Part shown: positions 1 through 8,643 of the stretch, piece after piece
Numbering within the stretch: position 1 is the stretch's first letter
How the letters are laid out: every line of letters begins with the position of its first letter
Source of the DNA: CAYRYU01 sp964428355
Lineage (GTDB): Bacteria > Muiribacteriota > Ozemobacteria > Ozemobacterales > Ozemobacteraceae
Direction: 5' to 3'
NCBI GenBank assembly: GCA_964428355.1
Contig: CAYRYU010000002.1
Span: 124,001 to 188,000, forward strand
DNA: 64,000 bases
The notes under the pieces: model-generated
What the model was told of the DNA's origin: nothing
Databases searched by the model: none
Seen by the model: the letters and a program-made list of their open reading frames with translations, nothing else
Translations under genes and position numbers: made by a program

Positions 1-1
1 G

Positions 2-211
2 GGGGAGAACGAGGCGAGCGTCCGGAACTTTTTCCAGGCCCCAGTCCGGAAGTTTTTCCTGGGCTACGAGGGAACGGATTTCCAGATCGAAGGGCGGGAC
101 GATGTCCTCCTCCTCAACCCGGGCACCCGTATCGAACCCACGGATGCCAAACCCTTCATCGCAAGGACACTCAGTCTCAAGTCCTCCCTCGCACGCTCCC
201 AGGAATCCTAG
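2..211 (+). CDS. C-terminal fragment of unknown protein, paralog of the next gene
   Basis: The window opens inside a coding region. Reading from base 2 gives 69 residues and a TAG stop at 209-211. The residues align closely with the C-terminus of the next gene: both contain a GENE..VR.FF block, then TDFQIEGR and an NP...IEP block. The function is not known. The homology marks it as the upstream member of a tandem duplicated pair. The start lies outside the window. Confidence 0.75.
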   Translation, partial: GENEASVRNFFQAPVRKFFLGYEGTDFQIEGRDDVLLLNPGTRIEPTDAKPFIARTLSLKSSLARSQES

Positions 212-358
212 CCCGCGTTGGTCCGGACCTTGTTTCCCCGGGAGCGTTTCCCTCCGGGTTAAGACACCCGGCCTGCAAGAGATACATTCAACCCGCGAAG
301 AACTGAACCGGAATCCGTGGAGTAATCCGGACGAACGTCCGGGGGAAAGGATGGAGGA

Positions 359-1039
359 ATGGAAGAGCGCGAGCTGGTCCTGATTGTTGTCCTGGTCTTG
401 ATGTTCGTGATCTGGCCGCTTTATTCGATGTACCTCGGGAAGGTCAGGAGGGAAGCCATGATGAAAGTCGCTTCCGAACTGAGGTTCTCGTTTCAGGAAA
501 CCGGGAGCGCGGACGAGAAGTTCGCGATGTTCAAAATCTTCTCACTCGGCCGGGATCCGGACGCATCGAATGAGATGTTCGGAAACAACGGGACTGACGA
601 GATCTGGACCTTCGACTACAAGTACAAGACCGGTTCGGGGAAAAGCACCACGGTCCACACCCAGACCCTGTGCATCATCCGTTCGAAAGCCCTCTCCCTC
701 CCCCATTTCTTTCTCCGCAGGGAGAGCAGGATCTGGGACTTCTTCGGAAAACTCTTCGGGGGACAGGACATCAATATCGATGACGATCAACCCTTCTCGA
801 GCGCTTTTGTGCTCCAAGGCGAGAACGAAAGCGATGTCCGTTCGTTTTTCGGCGCCGGGGTCAGGCGGGTATTCATGGATTTCCAGGACACCGACTTCCA
901 GATCGAGGGCCGGAAAGACGCGATTCTTGTCAACCCATGCGTTCAGATCGAACCCGACAAGATCAAGGCGTTCATGTCAAGGGCCATCGCCCTCAAAAAA
1001 TCCATCGAAGTCACTTCACTCCCCCGGACGACCACCTGA
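359..1039 (+). CDS. Unknown single-pass membrane protein, tandem paralog of the upstream gene
   Basis: A 226-residue protein with one N-terminal transmembrane segment (about residues 5-24, LVLIVVLVLMFVIWPLY), short basic stretch, then a soluble domain that should face the cytoplasm. Recognisable blocks are FDYKYKTGSGKS near residue 83, an LSLP.F.LR stretch near 115 and the C-terminal TDFQIEGR block shared with the preceding partial gene. The pattern resembles an uncharacterised family seen in many environmental bacteria, but I cannot name a function. The AAGGATGGAGG stretch just before ATG 359 is the likely ribosome binding site, although its spacing is very short, so the exact start is uncertain. 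Confidence 0.7.
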   Translation: MEERELVLIVVLVLMFVIWPLYSMYLGKVRREAMMKVASELRFSFQETGSADEKFAMFKIFSLGRDPDASNEMFGNNGTDEIWTFDYKYKTGSGKSTTVHTQTLCIIRSKALSLPHFFLRRESRIWDFFGKLFGGQDINIDDDQPFSSAFVLQGENESDVRSFFGAGVRRVFMDFQDTDFQIEGRKDAILVNPCVQIEPDKIKAFMSRAIALKKSIEVTSLPRTTT

Positions 1040-1073
1040 AAGGCTTGGCCCGAAACCCGGACGCAAGGGTATG

Positions 1074-1103
1074 TTGACTTGGTCCGGTTTTCGCTGCTAT
1101 CCT
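1074..1103 (+). promoter_or_regulatory. Sigma-70-like promoter of the MEP operon
   Basis: TTGACT at 1074-1079 and TATCCT at 1098-1103 are separated by 18 bases, in the 113-base gap before ispE. The predicted transcript start is near 1110, leaving about 43 untranslated bases that contain the AAAGGA site of ispE. Confidence 0.45.
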
Positions 1104-1152
1104 GAAAACTCCGGTGGGGACTCCGCCACCCGCGCTACCTGAAAGGACGATT

Positions 1153-2034
1153 ATGAAAAGAACCCTCATTGTACCGGCTTTCGCGAAGATCAATGTCGGA
1201 CTCTGGGTCAAGGAAAAGCGCCCCGACGGGTACCACGAGATTTCCAGCCTGATGCAGTCGATCTCCCTCTGTGACACGCTTACGATCAAGGAAACGCGCG
1301 AAGAAGGGATTCGGATCGATTGCGCCGACCCGCGCGTCCCGGTCGGAAAGGAAAACCTTGTCCACAAAGCCGCAACGCTTCTTTGCCAGGAACTGGGCTT
1401 ACCTCCCTCCCTCACGATCCGGATCGAGAAGCGGATCCCGATAGCGGCGGGTCTCGCGGGGGGAAGTGCGGACGCCGCGGCTGTGATGACAGGCCTGGTC
1501 CGGATGTACGAGAAGACGATCCCTCTTCCCGAACTGATGAAGCTTTCCCAGAAGATCGGGTCCGATGTCCCCTTCGTTATGCACGGCGGGCTTGCCCTCG
1601 CGACCGGGCGCGGGGAGAACCTCGAGTTCCACGAACCCCCCAGGCCGGGATTTTTCGTGGTCATCGCCATACCAAAAGGCATCGAGGTTTCGACAAGGTG
1701 GGCATACGAGAATTTCCAGCCGGGGAACAACGCCAAGAAACAGGAAGCCTCCGCCACGATCGTTCCGCTGTACCGTGCCCAAGACCTTCAGTCCCTCAGG
1801 CGTGTCCTTTTCAACGACCTGGAATCGGTGACTTTCCACCGTCACCCCGAGGTCGCAACCGCGAAGGAACTTCTCAACTCGACCCTCGAGGGCGCGGCAG
1901 TGATGTCAGGAAGCGGGCCTTCGGTCTTCGGACTTTTCCACGACCGGAAGGCCGCAGCCAAAGCCGCCGCCCTGCTCGATCCGGCCAGATTCGACGTGCT
2001 CCTGGAACACACGCACAAACCCGCCCAGTACTGA
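1153..2034 (+). CDS. ispE: 4-diphosphocytidyl-2-C-methyl-D-erythritol kinase (IspE)
   Basis: Cytoplasmic GHMP-family kinase that phosphorylates CDP-ME at the 2-position with ATP, the fourth step of the MEP isoprenoid pathway. The protein has 293 residues, a normal length. It has the N-terminal FAKINVGLWV segment with RPDGYHE, the glycine-rich ATP loop PIAAGLAGGSADAAA near residue 95, and the C-terminal MSGSGPSVFG motif near 255. ATG 1153 is chosen because AAAGGA sits 6 bases upstream and the protein then begins as in known IspE; a GTG 39 bases earlier would only add an unconserved tail. It is the first gene of an ispE-dxr-ispF-ispH operon and ends two bases before dxr. Confidence 0.95.
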   Translation: MKRTLIVPAFAKINVGLWVKEKRPDGYHEISSLMQSISLCDTLTIKETREEGIRIDCADPRVPVGKENLVHKAATLLCQELGLPPSLTIRIEKRIPIAAGLAGGSADAAAVMTGLVRMYEKTIPLPELMKLSQKIGSDVPFVMHGGLALATGRGENLEFHEPPRPGFFVVIAIPKGIEVSTRWAYENFQPGNNAKKQEASATIVPLYRAQDLQSLRRVLFNDLESVTFHRHPEVATAKELLNSTLEGAAVMSGSGPSVFGLFHDRKAAAKAAALLDPARFDVLLEHTHKPAQY

Positions 2035-2036
2035 CG

Positions 2037-3191
2037 ATGCGCAACATCATCCTTCTGGGTTCGACCGGCTCGATCGGGTTGAGCACCCTGGACGTGATTC
2101 GGGCGCACCGTGACCGCCTGTCCATTGTGGCCCTCGCGGCCAGGGCAAACTGGAAGAAACTCGCCGAACAGATTCGCGAGTTCCGGCCCCGCCTTGCGGT
2201 TCTCTTCGACGGCGCAGGGGCGGACCAGCTTCGGGAAGCCGCGAAAGGGACCGATGTCTCGATCCTCACGGGAATGGATGGCCTCCGCGAGGCGGTCCGG
2301 CTCACCCCAGGCGACACGTTGGTATCGGCACTGGTGGGAAGCGTTGGCCTCGTTCCCGTGGTGGAGGCTATCGAAGCGGGCAAGACGATCTGCCTCGCGA
2401 ACAAGGAGACTCTGGTGGTCGGAGGCCGGATCGTTAGGGAATCAGCGGCCCGGCGCGGGGTCGACATCATCCCCATCGATTCGGAGCACTCGGCGATCTT
2501 CCAATGTCTTGGAGACATCGACCGGACGCAGGTTCGACGCCTTATCCTTACCGCCTCGGGCGGACCCTTCAGGCGTCACGACAGGGAAGCCCTTTCCAGG
2601 GTGACTCCGAAGGAAGCGTTGAAGCACCCCAACTGGGAGATGGGTGGAAAGATCACCATCGATTCAGCCACCCTTATGAACAAGGGCCTGGAAGTCATCG
2701 AAGCACGCTGGCTCTTCGGGATCGGCTTCGACCGGATCGAGGTCGTGGTTCATCCGCAATCGATCATCCATTCGATGGTGGAGTTCGTCGACGGGTCGAT
2801 CATGGCCCAGATGGGGGCACCTGACATGAGGCTTCCGATCCAGTATGCCCTGAGCCACCCCCACCGTTGGGAGGCATCGGGAACCCGAATCGATTTGATG
2901 AAAACCTGCTCCCTGACCTTCGAGCAGCCGAGGTTCGACGACTTCCCATGTCTGAACTTCGCGTTCGAAGCCGGCAGGAAAGGTGGAACCCTCCCCTGCG
3001 TCATGAACGCGGCAAATGAAATCGCGGTGGAAGCGTTCCTGAGGGGAGTGATCCCCTTCCCTGGAATTCCCGGCACGATCCGCCACTGCATGGATTCGAT
3101 GCCCTTTTCCTCCGACCCCGACCTGAGGAACCTCCTCGAATGTGATGCCGCGACCAGGACCATGGCCCTGGCCCAGGTTGGGGGAAAGTGA
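2037..3191 (+). CDS. dxr: 1-deoxy-D-xylulose 5-phosphate reductoisomerase (Dxr/IspC)
   Basis: NADPH- and divalent-metal-dependent enzyme that rearranges and reduces DXP to MEP, the committed step of the MEP pathway and the fosmidomycin target. The protein has 384 residues, standard for the family. It shows the N-terminal NADPH fold GSTGSIG (residues 8-14), ANKETLVVGG, the metal and substrate motifs PIDSEHSAIFQ and ASGGPFR, the KITIDSATLMNKGLE block and HPQSIIHSMVEF. The start codon follows the ispE stop by two bases, so translation is probably coupled. The reading frame stays open far upstream, but the conserved N-terminus fixes ATG 2037. Confidence 0.96.
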   Translation: MRNIILLGSTGSIGLSTLDVIRAHRDRLSIVALAARANWKKLAEQIREFRPRLAVLFDGAGADQLREAAKGTDVSILTGMDGLREAVRLTPGDTLVSALVGSVGLVPVVEAIEAGKTICLANKETLVVGGRIVRESAARRGVDIIPIDSEHSAIFQCLGDIDRTQVRRLILTASGGPFRRHDREALSRVTPKEALKHPNWEMGGKITIDSATLMNKGLEVIEARWLFGIGFDRIEVVVHPQSIIHSMVEFVDGSIMAQMGAPDMRLPIQYALSHPHRWEASGTRIDLMKTCSLTFEQPRFDDFPCLNFAFEAGRKGGTLPCVMNAANEIAVEAFLRGVIPFPGIPGTIRHCMDSMPFSSDPDLRNLLECDAATRTMALAQVGGK

Positions 3192-3192
3192 G

Positions 3193-3681
3193 ATGGCGGA
3201 AACCGGATTCAGGATCGGCCTTGGCCACGACATTCACGCGTTCGACCCAAGCCGCGAGCTATGGCTGGGCGGGGTCAGGATTCCACATGATAGCGGTCTG
3301 CGGGGCCATTCGGATGCCGACGCCCTCGTTCACGCCGTGATGGACGCCCTTCTCGGGGCACTCGCCCTCGGAGACATCGGACAGCTCTTTCCCGACACCG
3401 ACGAACGGTACCGCGGAGCCGATTCGATGAAACTCCTCGAGGAAGTGGTGCGTCAGATCCGGGACCGGGGATACCGTGTCGTTAACCTTGACTGCATCAT
3501 CCACTGCGAGAAGCCCCGGATCGCGCCTCACCGGCAGCCCATGCGCGCCTCGCTGGCAAAAGCCCTGGGAGTGGAAATCGGCGAGGTTTCGATCAAGGCC
3601 GGCACGAACGAAGGGTTCGACGCGGTCGGGCGTGGTGAAGCCCTCGCCTGCCAGGCCGTGGTTCTTCTGGGGAAGGGGTGA
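3193..3681 (+). CDS. ispF: 2-C-methyl-D-erythritol 2,4-cyclodiphosphate synthase (IspF)
   Basis: Trimeric zinc enzyme that cyclises CDP-ME 2-phosphate to MEcPP with release of CMP. The 162-residue length is typical. It starts with the conserved GLGHDIHAF metal-binding segment (Asp and His near residues 12-14), followed by GGVRIP, the GHSDADALVHAVMDALLGA motif, ALGDIGQLFPDTD and, near the C-terminus, IKAGTNEGFDAVGRGEA. ATG 3193 lies one base after the dxr stop. Having ispE, dxr, ispF and ispH together means four of the seven MEP pathway steps are encoded in one short operon. Confidence 0.95.
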   Translation: MAETGFRIGLGHDIHAFDPSRELWLGGVRIPHDSGLRGHSDADALVHAVMDALLGALALGDIGQLFPDTDERYRGADSMKLLEEVVRQIRDRGYRVVNLDCIIHCEKPRIAPHRQPMRASLAKALGVEIGEVSIKAGTNEGFDAVGRGEALACQAVVLLGKG

Positions 3682-3684
3682 CCG

Positions 3685-4545
3685 GTGGAAATCGTCATCG
3701 CCCAACATTCCGGTTTCTGCTACGGGGTCGAACGTGCCGTGGAGATGGTACGGACTCTTGTCAAGGAGGGGAAGGGACCGATCCACGTTCTGGGCAACCT
3801 CATCCACAACCCCACCGTCGTGAGTGAACTGGCACAGGCCGGCGTCAGGCAGGTCTCTTCGGTATCGGAAATCGGATCAGGAATCCTCGTCATCCGGTCC
3901 CACGGAATCGCGAATGAAATCCAACAGGAAGCCCGGGAACGGAACCTCGAGATCGTGGATACAACCTGTCCGAACGTGAAAAAGGCGCAGATTCTCACCC
4001 GGCAGCTCCAGGAAAAGGGTTACCAGATCGTTATCGTCGGAGACAACGGACACGCCGAAGTCGAGGGGATATTGAGTTACACCGACCGCACGGGGATAGT
4101 GGTAAAGAAGGGGATTGACCTGGGGGCACACGAAGGGAATCTTCGCGGGAGGATTGGCGTGGTCTGCCAGACTACGATCGAACTTTCGGATCTCCGGGAG
4201 GTCATCGACCGTCTGGTCGGAAGAACGCGTGAACTGGTCATCCACAACACGATCTGCGACGTCACGACCCGTCGCCAGGCATCGACCAGGGACCTTGCCA
4301 AAAACGTGGATGTTATGGTAATCGTCGGAGGTATGAACTCCGCGAACACCACCCGGCTCGCCCAGATCAGTACCGCGACGGGAGCGAGAACCTACCAGGT
4401 CGAAACCGCCCAAGACATGAACCCCGCCTGGTTCCGGAAAGGAATGAAGGTGGGGCTGAGCGCGGGAGCCAGCACTCCATCGGAGATCACGATCTCCCTG
4501 AAGGAGACGCTCCAGAAATGGGAGGAGGAGGGCAGGATTGGGTAA
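3685..4545 (+). CDS. ispH: 4-hydroxy-3-methylbut-2-enyl diphosphate reductase (IspH/LytB)
   Basis: Iron-sulfur enzyme that makes IPP and DMAPP from HMBPP, the last MEP step. The protein is 286 residues. The three cluster-binding cysteines are visible in GFCYGVERA (Cys12), TTCPNVKKA (near residue 93) and ICDVTTRRQ (near residue 190). The substrate-binding SHG, GDNGHAEVEG and GMNSANTTRL segments are also present. GTG 3685 is used as start: a GGAAGGGG site lies about 6 bases upstream and three bases separate it from the ispF stop. Its last 8 bases overlap the next gene. Confidence 0.95.
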   Translation: MEIVIAQHSGFCYGVERAVEMVRTLVKEGKGPIHVLGNLIHNPTVVSELAQAGVRQVSSVSEIGSGILVIRSHGIANEIQQEARERNLEIVDTTCPNVKKAQILTRQLQEKGYQIVIVGDNGHAEVEGILSYTDRTGIVVKKGIDLGAHEGNLRGRIGVVCQTTIELSDLREVIDRLVGRTRELVIHNTICDVTTRRQASTRDLAKNVDVMVIVGGMNSANTTRLAQISTATGARTYQVETAQDMNPAWFRKGMKVGLSAGASTPSEITISLKETLQKWEEEGRIG

Positions 4546-5077
4546 GACGGAAGGCATTTCGAAGATCATCCTCGGATTGGGGTATACCCTTGCCGCCCTG
4601 ATCATCCTTTTCAATTTCCTGGGCCAGAAACCCGAGCCCAAGCCCAAACCGGGCGCGATCGAAATCCAGTTTCCCACCGATTACGAAAGCCTCAAAAGCC
4701 AGCTGGAGGAAAAACGCCGCGAGAACGGGCGGCTCAAGGAGATGCTCGAGGAGCTCCAGAAGGGTTTCGAGGGAAAACAACCCGTGCGGAACAATTTCGA
4801 CATCTCCAGCGTTCCGGAAGTCGATCCGGAGAAGCTCCTGAACCAGCCCATCCCGACAGTCCGGCCCGAGGTTTTCCGGCCACAATCGGCCAGGAATCCC
4901 TTCCAACCGGGCAAGAACCCGTATCTCCCATTTTACGACGTTACGGAACTCGCATCCTCGTCCTTGCCCTCCCCGGCCCGGACCGCTTTCCCCTTCCGGA
5001 CCGACTCGCGGATTCCCTTCCTCCTTCGCGGAAGCCTCGTGCCGACGAAGGTCCGGGAGATGCCCACCTCCCGCTAG
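4538..5077 (+). CDS. Small single-pass membrane protein with coiled coil, function unknown
   Basis: 179 residues from a TTG codon that overlaps the ispH stop and is preceded by GGAGGAGG. Residues 7-28 form one transmembrane segment (IILGLGYTLAALIILFNFLG), followed by a Lys-Pro alternating stretch (PEPKPKPK), a charged coiled coil at about 48-80 and a proline-rich, low-complexity C-terminus. The topology suggests a membrane-anchored protein with most of its length in the periplasm. I do not recognise a family. Being last in the MEP operon says little about its role. Confidence 0.6.
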   Translation: MGKTEGISKIILGLGYTLAALIILFNFLGQKPEPKPKPGAIEIQFPTDYESLKSQLEEKRRENGRLKEMLEELQKGFEGKQPVRNNFDISSVPEVDPEKLLNQPIPTVRPEVFRPQSARNPFQPGKNPYLPFYDVTELASSSLPSPARTAFPFRTDSRIPFLLRGSLVPTKVREMPTSR

Positions 5078-5163
5078 CGCTTTTCCCCGGGTTTCATTTC
5101 ATTTCCAGCCCGCTCGGCCGAGGAGCGCCTGCCGCTGGAAAGCCGTTTGTCGATCCGGTTCCC

Positions 5164-5182
5164 AAACCCGGATCCCGGGTTT
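5164..5182 (+). terminator. Possible terminator hairpin after the MEP operon
   Basis: AAACCCGG (5164-5171) pairs perfectly with CCGGGTTT (5175-5182) around a three-base loop. Only a weak T stretch follows, so this is a hairpin with limited support as an intrinsic terminator. It lies in the 191-base gap between the MEP operon and the LysM gene. Confidence 0.3.
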
Positions 5183-5268
5183 CTCGGGAAGGTCTAATCT
5201 CGGTTTCGCAACCTGCCGATAGTTCTTACGGATACGAAAAGAACGCTCTTCCTAAGGAGACCTGTCTT

Positions 5269-6504
5269 ATGAGGCAAACGGTTCCGATCTTCCTATTGCT
5301 TGCGCTCTTGCTTTCCCCCTGGATGCCATCGTCGGCCGAGGTGATCGTTTCGGGCTTCCTTCCCGATTCCCAGAAAGGTCCGCTGACGGCCATCAAGGCC
5401 CCGCCAAAGGGAAAGGGGCTGGTTCTGGCCCATGTTTTCAACGGCGCGGAAAAAGCGATGCAGGGCGGGAGCTACCAGTTGGGAATAGAAATCACCGGCT
5501 CCTCCAACAAAAGGGTTTTCCTGTTCAACCCCAGGACGGATATCCAGCCTGGCGGGATAAAGACTTTCCCGCTCATGGTTCCAATGACCTCCAATGAGCG
5601 GAAAGGAGTGTTCCGTGTCTTCTCGAAAGCCGAGGGGCTGACGAGCTACTCGGACAGTTTCTCCCTTTCCCGCGAAAGCCTTCCAACCTCCGGCGGGGAA
5701 TCCATGACTCTTTTCACCGAAGCCCCTCCGGAAGGGCAGGAAATCACCCCCCCCGCGGAAGTCCCCTTCGAAGGCGAATCTCCCGTCTCCGTGGGAAACA
5801 CCGTCAAGGGCGCAAAGAAACCTTCCTCAGCCGCTTTGAAGGGCGGGAAGACGCCGCACCCGGCCAATCACGGAACGGCAGCCGCCCCGACCAGGCCGGC
5901 TCCGAAGCCGGAGCCCTCGGCAACCCGGACCATCGACCCCTCCGAGTTCAAGACCCTCAGGACGATCGATGAGGAGCTCGTGATTTACGTTTTCAAGAAG
6001 GGGGATACCCTGAAGTCGGTTGCGGACCGTTATTACGGTGACAAGACCAAGGAACAGACCATCGCCGACCTGAACTTCATCGAGAACACTTCCTCCATCA
6101 GGGTTGGAGAAGAGATCATCGTGGACGTCAAGCCTCTGGGAAAGGCGAAGAAGATCGGCGACAACAGGAAAACTGAAGCGAAGAACGCCGATCAGAAGAA
6201 ACAGGATACGAAGAAGCAGGAAGCCGGCACCGGAAAACCGCAGGTCCAGGATTCCAAAAAGAAGGGCACCGGGACATCCACCGGAAAGAACGAATCGGTT
6301 TCCACCGTCCAGACGGTCGAAGCGCGGGAAGGTTCATTCACCTACGTCGTGCAGCCTGGGGACACGCTCGGGAAAATCGCGAAAAAGTTTTTGGGGAAAA
6401 CCTCCCACGCGAACAAACTCCTGAAAGCAAACCCCGCCCTGAACCCCAAGAACCTGAAGGTCGGGACCGCGATCACGATTCCCGCTTTCCCCGAAAAAGC
6501 CTGA
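5269..6504 (+). CDS. Secreted protein with two LysM domains
   Basis: 411 residues with a Sec signal peptide (residues 1-23, LLLALLLSPWMPSSA then cleavage). Residues 24-140 form an unrecognised beta-rich domain, 140-230 a proline/serine/lysine linker. Two LysM modules follow: one near 235-288 (KKGDTLKSVADRYYGD) and one near 352-408 (VQPGDTLGKIAKKFLG), joined by a Lys/Gln/Asp-rich linker. LysM modules bind N-acetylglucosamine in peptidoglycan, so the protein is probably a periplasmic or envelope wall-binding protein with no visible catalytic domain. AAGGAG lies 10 bases before ATG 5269. The next gene starts 31 bases downstream on the same strand. Confidence 0.8.
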   Translation: MRQTVPIFLLLALLLSPWMPSSAEVIVSGFLPDSQKGPLTAIKAPPKGKGLVLAHVFNGAEKAMQGGSYQLGIEITGSSNKRVFLFNPRTDIQPGGIKTFPLMVPMTSNERKGVFRVFSKAEGLTSYSDSFSLSRESLPTSGGESMTLFTEAPPEGQEITPPAEVPFEGESPVSVGNTVKGAKKPSSAALKGGKTPHPANHGTAAAPTRPAPKPEPSATRTIDPSEFKTLRTIDEELVIYVFKKGDTLKSVADRYYGDKTKEQTIADLNFIENTSSIRVGEEIIVDVKPLGKAKKIGDNRKTEAKNADQKKQDTKKQEAGTGKPQVQDSKKKGTGTSTGKNESVSTVQTVEAREGSFTYVVQPGDTLGKIAKKFLGKTSHANKLLKANPALNPKNLKVGTAITIPAFPEKA

Positions 6505-6534
6505 TAATCCGGACGAAGAAAGAAGAGGTTCAAA

Positions 6535-8643
6535 GTGAAATCGCCGTTGATCCAAGTTTCGAACGTTTCAGAAGCCGGATTCACCTTCCAGGTCAAGGGA
6601 AAGGCATTCCAGGAGGGGTATCTCTTCCTCGCACCCGAAATGGCCCCCCTGTTCCCGTTCAAGGAAGACCTCAGTTCGATCACCTTCGTCGATGAGGATG
6701 ACGTGACCCACTCCGCGATCTTTCACCGGACGCGCGGATACATGGTGTGCCTGACATTCGGTGAATGGTGGGACCGCCACGCACTGAAGGAAGGCGACCT
6801 TCTCGGAATAGACGCGATCGACATCGCCCACCGCCAGTATCGCCTCAAGGCGCTGGGGGAGCGGAAAACCGCGCTCAACTCTTCCGAGGAGGACCTGAAC
6901 CTTTTCATGCGTTCCGCCGGGGAGCCGCTCATCGCCTACCACCCATCCAACCTCGAGGTGCTCCGAAAGCTCCTCCTGGGCCAGTTTTCCCCATACAACG
7001 ACACCAGGCTCCTCCTCAAAGGGGAGGAAATGAACTCCCAGAACGACCCCCAGGAGCTACTGGCTCTCAAGACCTGTTTCGGTGTCCAGACCTATGAGCA
7101 CCAGATCCAGACCGTCAGGAACGTGATCGAGGATTTCAACGGACGCGCCCTCCTGGCGGACGAGGTCGGTCTCGGAAAGACGATCGAGGCCGGCTTGATC
7201 CTGAAGGAGTACCTGCTGCGCGGAATGGTAAAGAAGGTCCTGATCCTGACTCCGGCATCGCTCATCACGCAGTGGCAGCAGGAACTGAAGACGAAGTTCG
7301 ACCTCAGCTTCAAGAACCACCTCGAGGCCTCGGACTGGGTTAACGGTGATCTGATCATCGCTTCCCTCGATACGGCGAAGAGCCAGAAGAACCAGAAAGC
7401 CGTCCAGAGGATCCATTACGATCTTCTGATCATCGACGAAGCCCACAAGCTGAAGAACAAGAAAACCCTCAACTGGAAGTTCGTCAACTCGATCAAGACG
7501 AAATACCTTCTGATGCTGACCGCGACCCCGATCCAAAACGACCTTCTGGAACTGTTCAACCTGATCGCCATCCTCAAACCCGGCCATCTCTCGACGATGC
7601 AGAAGTTCAAGACCGAGTTCCTGACCGAGCGCGACAAACGGGTTCCCAAGAACTCGACCAAGCTCCGGTCGATGCTTTCCGAGATCATGATCCGGCACAG
7701 GCGCTCCGATACACTGATCAAGTTCCCCCAGAGGTTCGTCCACACTGAGAGTATCGCGCTGAACGACGATGAATACAGGCTCTACGCGGAGCTGACGGAT
7801 TTCATCCGAAGCAGGTATTTCACACTTCCCACACACAACAACCCGCGTGGGATCAACCGGCTCACGCTGATTCTCCTCCAAAAATTGATGGGAAGTTCCA
7901 CCCAGGCTCTCGAGCGGGCACTCTCCAAGATGATCGCAAGCAACTTCTACAAGGACGACTTCGACGACTCGCTCAAAAGGCTCCTCGAGATGGCCCGGTC
8001 GGTGGGAATGTCCAAGAAGACCCAGATCCTGATGGAGCTGCTCGGAAGTCTCAACGAAAAGGTGATCATCTTCACCCAGTTCCGCGGCACGCAGGATTAT
8101 CTGAGCGCACTGCTCCGGAAGAGCAAATACACGGTCTCGGTTTTCAACGGCCAGCTTTCACAGTCCGAGAAAGATGCCTGCATCGAGAGTTTCAGGCACA
8201 AGAACCAGGTCCTGATCTCCACGGAGTCAGGCGGTGAAGGCCGCAACCTCCAGTTCTGCAAGGTCCTGATCAACTACGACCTTCCCTGGAACCCGATGAG
8301 GGTGGAACAGAGAATCGGTCGTATCCACCGGTTGGGTCAGACGGAGGATGTCCATATCATCAATCTCAGCGCAAGGGACACCATCGAATCCTATGTCCTG
8401 GAGCTTTTGGACAAGAAGATCAACCTCTTCCGCCTCATCATCGGGGAACTCGAGATGATCCTTGGCAACCTCCACTCGAAAAAGACCCTGGAGCAGATCA
8501 TCATCGATATCGTGACCATGTCCCCCAACCAGGAATCGATGAAACGGAAGTTCCACACGCTCGGCCGGAAGCTCGAAAAGGCTCTCGCCAACCATCAGGA
8601 CATCACCGCCGCTCAGGAGGACATTTTCAATGGAGGAAAATAA
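6535..8643 (+). CDS. SNF2-family DEAD/DEAH ATPase (RapA/HepA-like)
   Basis: 702-residue SF2 ATPase of the SWI2/SNF2 type. The first ~190 residues are an unrecognised N-terminal domain. The helicase core follows: Walker A DEVGLGKTIEAG near residues 204-215, Walker B DEAH near 300, motif III TATPIQND near 330, then the second RecA lobe with STESGGEGRNLQF near 565 and motif VI QRIGRIHRLGQ near 595. Such enzymes translocate on duplex DNA to remodel protein-DNA complexes, for example stalled RNA polymerase. GTG 6535 is preceded by AGAAGAGG. The stop overlaps the next gene by 14 bases, so the two products are probably made together. No nuclease, methylase or other defence partner is adjacent. Confidence 0.88.
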   Translation: MKSPLIQVSNVSEAGFTFQVKGKAFQEGYLFLAPEMAPLFPFKEDLSSITFVDEDDVTHSAIFHRTRGYMVCLTFGEWWDRHALKEGDLLGIDAIDIAHRQYRLKALGERKTALNSSEEDLNLFMRSAGEPLIAYHPSNLEVLRKLLLGQFSPYNDTRLLLKGEEMNSQNDPQELLALKTCFGVQTYEHQIQTVRNVIEDFNGRALLADEVGLGKTIEAGLILKEYLLRGMVKKVLILTPASLITQWQQELKTKFDLSFKNHLEASDWVNGDLIIASLDTAKSQKNQKAVQRIHYDLLIIDEAHKLKNKKTLNWKFVNSIKTKYLLMLTATPIQNDLLELFNLIAILKPGHLSTMQKFKTEFLTERDKRVPKNSTKLRSMLSEIMIRHRRSDTLIKFPQRFVHTESIALNDDEYRLYAELTDFIRSRYFTLPTHNNPRGINRLTLILLQKLMGSSTQALERALSKMIASNFYKDDFDDSLKRLLEMARSVGMSKKTQILMELLGSLNEKVIIFTQFRGTQDYLSALLRKSKYTVSVFNGQLSQSEKDACIESFRHKNQVLISTESGGEGRNLQFCKVLINYDLPWNPMRVEQRIGRIHRLGQTEDVHIINLSARDTIESYVLELLDKKINLFRLIIGELEMILGNLHSKKTLEQIIIDIVTMSPNQESMKRKFHTLGRKLEKALANHQDITAAQEDIFNGGK

